The notes under the pieces were generated by a model. The model was given only the letters and a program-made list of their open reading frames with translations. It was not told the origin of the DNA and made no database searches. DNA of 64,000 nt from Pseudopyrenochaeta lycopersici (lineage: Eukaryota; Ascomycota; Dothideomycetes; Pleosporales; Pseudopyrenochaetaceae): contig NHZP01000023.1 in the NCBI GenBank assembly GCA_003313425.1, forward strand, positions 1-64,000. Direction: 5' to 3'. Numbering within the stretch: position 1 is the stretch's first letter; the number at the start of each line of letters is the position of its first letter. Both the position numbers and the translations under genes were made by a program. Positions 62,701 to 64,000 of this stretch are shown piece after piece.

Positions 62701-62889
62701 CCATTTTCTAACGAAATTATCCCCATGGGCGTTGTGGAGATTTCCATAATACACATTGATCACCCGCTCAGACCACTATGGCTGAGGCTGAATGGATTGA
62801 ACTGGATTGGATTTGGATTGGACTGGATACCCCTGGATTTTGTGGCGTTGGATTGGATCGACGATCCGTTCCATCCATTGGCCACACTG
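59731..62889 (+). mobile_element. Complete hAT transposon (3159 bp)
   Basis: Terminal inverted repeats of at least 20 bp: CAGTGTGGCCAATGGATGG at the left end and CCATCCATTGGCCACACTG at the right. Identical 8-bp duplications flank it. GGATTGGATTGGATT-type subterminal repeats lie at both ends. It encodes an apparently complete transposase and shows no RIP, so it inserted into the relic after RIP had acted and may still be mobile. Confidence 0.93.
60183..62639 (+). CDS. hAT transposase
   Basis: Exon 1 is 60183-60293, intron 60294-60345 (branch ACTAAC, acceptor AATAG), exon 2 60346-61507, intron 61508-61554 (GTAAGT donor, GTAG acceptor) and exon 3 61555-62639; about 785 aa. A BED-type zinc finger lies in exon 2 (CKECH...H...H). 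DLWTSGNLLSLNGIVAHF and GYFVLDNASNND carry the expected catalytic Asp region; CSGHIINLIARHLLFG follows. The C-terminus has the hATC dimerisation block (YPQLAQMAIDILSIPAMSDE). It binds the terminal repeats and catalyses cut-and-paste transposition. Full length, no stops. Confidence 0.85.
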
Positions 62890-62897
62890 CCTGTATT
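62890..62897. repeat. Target-site duplication, right
   Basis: CCTGTATT, identical to 59723-59730. Confidence 0.92.
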
Positions 62898-64000
62898 ACT
62901 ACTGCGGTCGCTGCCTGTCAGCAACCTCTAGAGCTTTACAGCTTCCTGCTTCTGCCCGCCGTGCTAGGGGAATAGGCGGGCGATATGCTGCAGTCCCCTG
63001 CCTGCCTCCTCCTCCCCCTCCTCCCCCTCCTCCTTAGAAGTAATCAGCCGCAGGCAGTAGCAGATTAGTCGTGCCTAGAGCCTTACCGCGCGACGTTAGC
63101 TTGCTGTCTTCTATATACGACCTAGCGGGCGTATATTAGACCGCCGTAGACTTACACTGCGTAGCCAGCGTAGCGTCTTAAGGGATAGCGAGCTGAGTCC
63201 CTTAACCGCCTGCTCTACCACCTCCTCAACGCGGCGGACCGCGCCCTGTAGTGCTGGCTTGTTGTCGCCTGGCAGCCGTACAGCGTAGGCGAGCCGCTTC
63301 TAGTCTAGGTAGGCCTTAAGGTGCTGCTCCTATTGCGTCCGCTTAAACTAGCTAGTGCGGTCATAGAGAGAAACCTCCTCAGCGATTTGGCTAATAGCTT
63401 CTTGGTCCTGACGCTTAATAGCTGTCCATTCAGCTACTAAGCTAGTAAGCGTCTCCTAGTAATCTGGCTGCTTTCTCTGCTGTTACTGCGGCTGATCCTG
63501 CGGCTGATCCTGCGTCTGATCCTGCGTCTGATCCTGCGTCTGCTCCTGCTCCTGCTCCTGTGTCTGCTCCTGCTCCTGCGTCTGCTCCTGCTCCTGCGTC
63601 TGCTCCTGCTCCTACGTCTGCTCCTGCTCCTGCGTCTGCTCCTGCTCCTGCGTCTGCTCCTGCTCCTGCGTCTGCTGCTCGGCCTGTACTACAAAGTACC
63701 AGACGTAGCGCCGTTCGCGGAAAAAAGTCTGCACCTTAACTGGCCTCTATAGCTGCGTGGCGTGCTCCTAGTGTGAGGTTGCAGAGGCAGAGGACCAGCG
63801 TGTAAGCTTTATACTGTGCTGCTGGTTTATATGTTTCTGTATACACTTATAGCTTGTGCTTAGAAAGCCGCAGCGCTTGCTAGTAGTAGTGCTACTACTA
63901 CTGCTGCTGCTGCTACTGCTAGCGACGTGATTACAGCAGAGAAATGCGTCCTAAGGGGAACCTAGCTCCGCGATAGGAGGGCTGTTTAGTTAAGGGAGAG
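62898..64000 (-). pseudogene. RIP-degraded helicase/OrsD-like relic, 5' part
   Basis: Continues the frame interrupted by the hAT element. Minus-strand translation with TAG stops includes VSLYDRTS, QHLKAYLD and VRRVEEVVEQAVKGL, aligning with the WLDRAGWARHLKGL region of the intact helicase. The start lies beyond the window. Confidence 0.6.
63490..63680. repeat. Imperfect 18-bp tandem repeat
   Basis: TGCGTCTGCTCCTGCTCC and close variants, about ten units, encoding a Gln/Glu-rich run on the minus strand of the relic. Confidence 0.85.

Overview
The window joins two very different kinds of DNA. Bases 33637-64000 look like the subtelomere of a filamentous ascomycete (Pezizomycotina). They hold a CCCTAA telomere remnant, several kilobases of degenerate telomere-like repeats, an intact telomere-linked RecQ-type helicase, a helicase-less paralogue, a relic of the same family full of RIP-like stop codons, a hAT transposon with terminal repeats and target-site duplication, a truncated DUF3723-type pseudogene, and two secreted-protein genes with short introns and CTAAC branch points.

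Bases 1-33636 are unlike any fungal region I recognise. They form a head-to-tail array of 21 complete cassettes plus one partial. Each cassette has one gene, always on the minus strand, with its own CCAAT/TATA promoter, an AT-rich 3' spacer and a hairpin-rich common region. A nearly invariant 38-bp site recurs 21 times complete and once truncated. Counted from coordinates, spacing between sites is only 1566-1597 bp, although many genes are unrelated and differ about two-fold in coding length. Short genes carry longer spacers, so total length appears constrained.

About a dozen cassettes encode one unrecognised protein family (WWLTKESG block, then CxC-x5-CxxC). Some members carry an F-box-like N-terminus. 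The others encode unrelated proteins, including a short F-box-like protein and a signal peptide/transmembrane protein. Most genes share a 53-68 nt phase-1 intron whose branch point sits in a covarying hairpin. Two cassettes are near-exact repeats of others (U13=U19, U1=U20), and their homology begins and ends at the 38-bp site. The array ends inside that site, in the loop of its stem-loop, where CCCTAACCCTAA begins.

My reading is that the array is a concatemer of equal-sized single-gene DNA modules, perhaps a multipartite minicircle virus or plasmid, or an integron-like cassette system, attached outside the fungal telomere. No replicase, capsid or recombinase is recognisable in the array. A misassembly at 33636 is possible and must be excluded. 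Independently, the telomere-linked helicase and its paralogues carry a tyrosine-recombinase-like signature next to or in place of the helicase.

Layout: 1-33636 cassette array; 33637-37620 G-poor degenerate telomeric DNA; 37620-38760 TACGGGC minisatellite; 38764-43569 helicase; 43570-48000 repeats and AT-rich DNA with a relic; 48015-49241 Kex2-repeat precursor gene; 50310-51113 GPI-type surface protein; 51415-51945 DUF3723 pseudogene; 52556-56947 helicase-less paralogue; 57180-64000 RIP-type relic split by a hAT element at 59731-62889.
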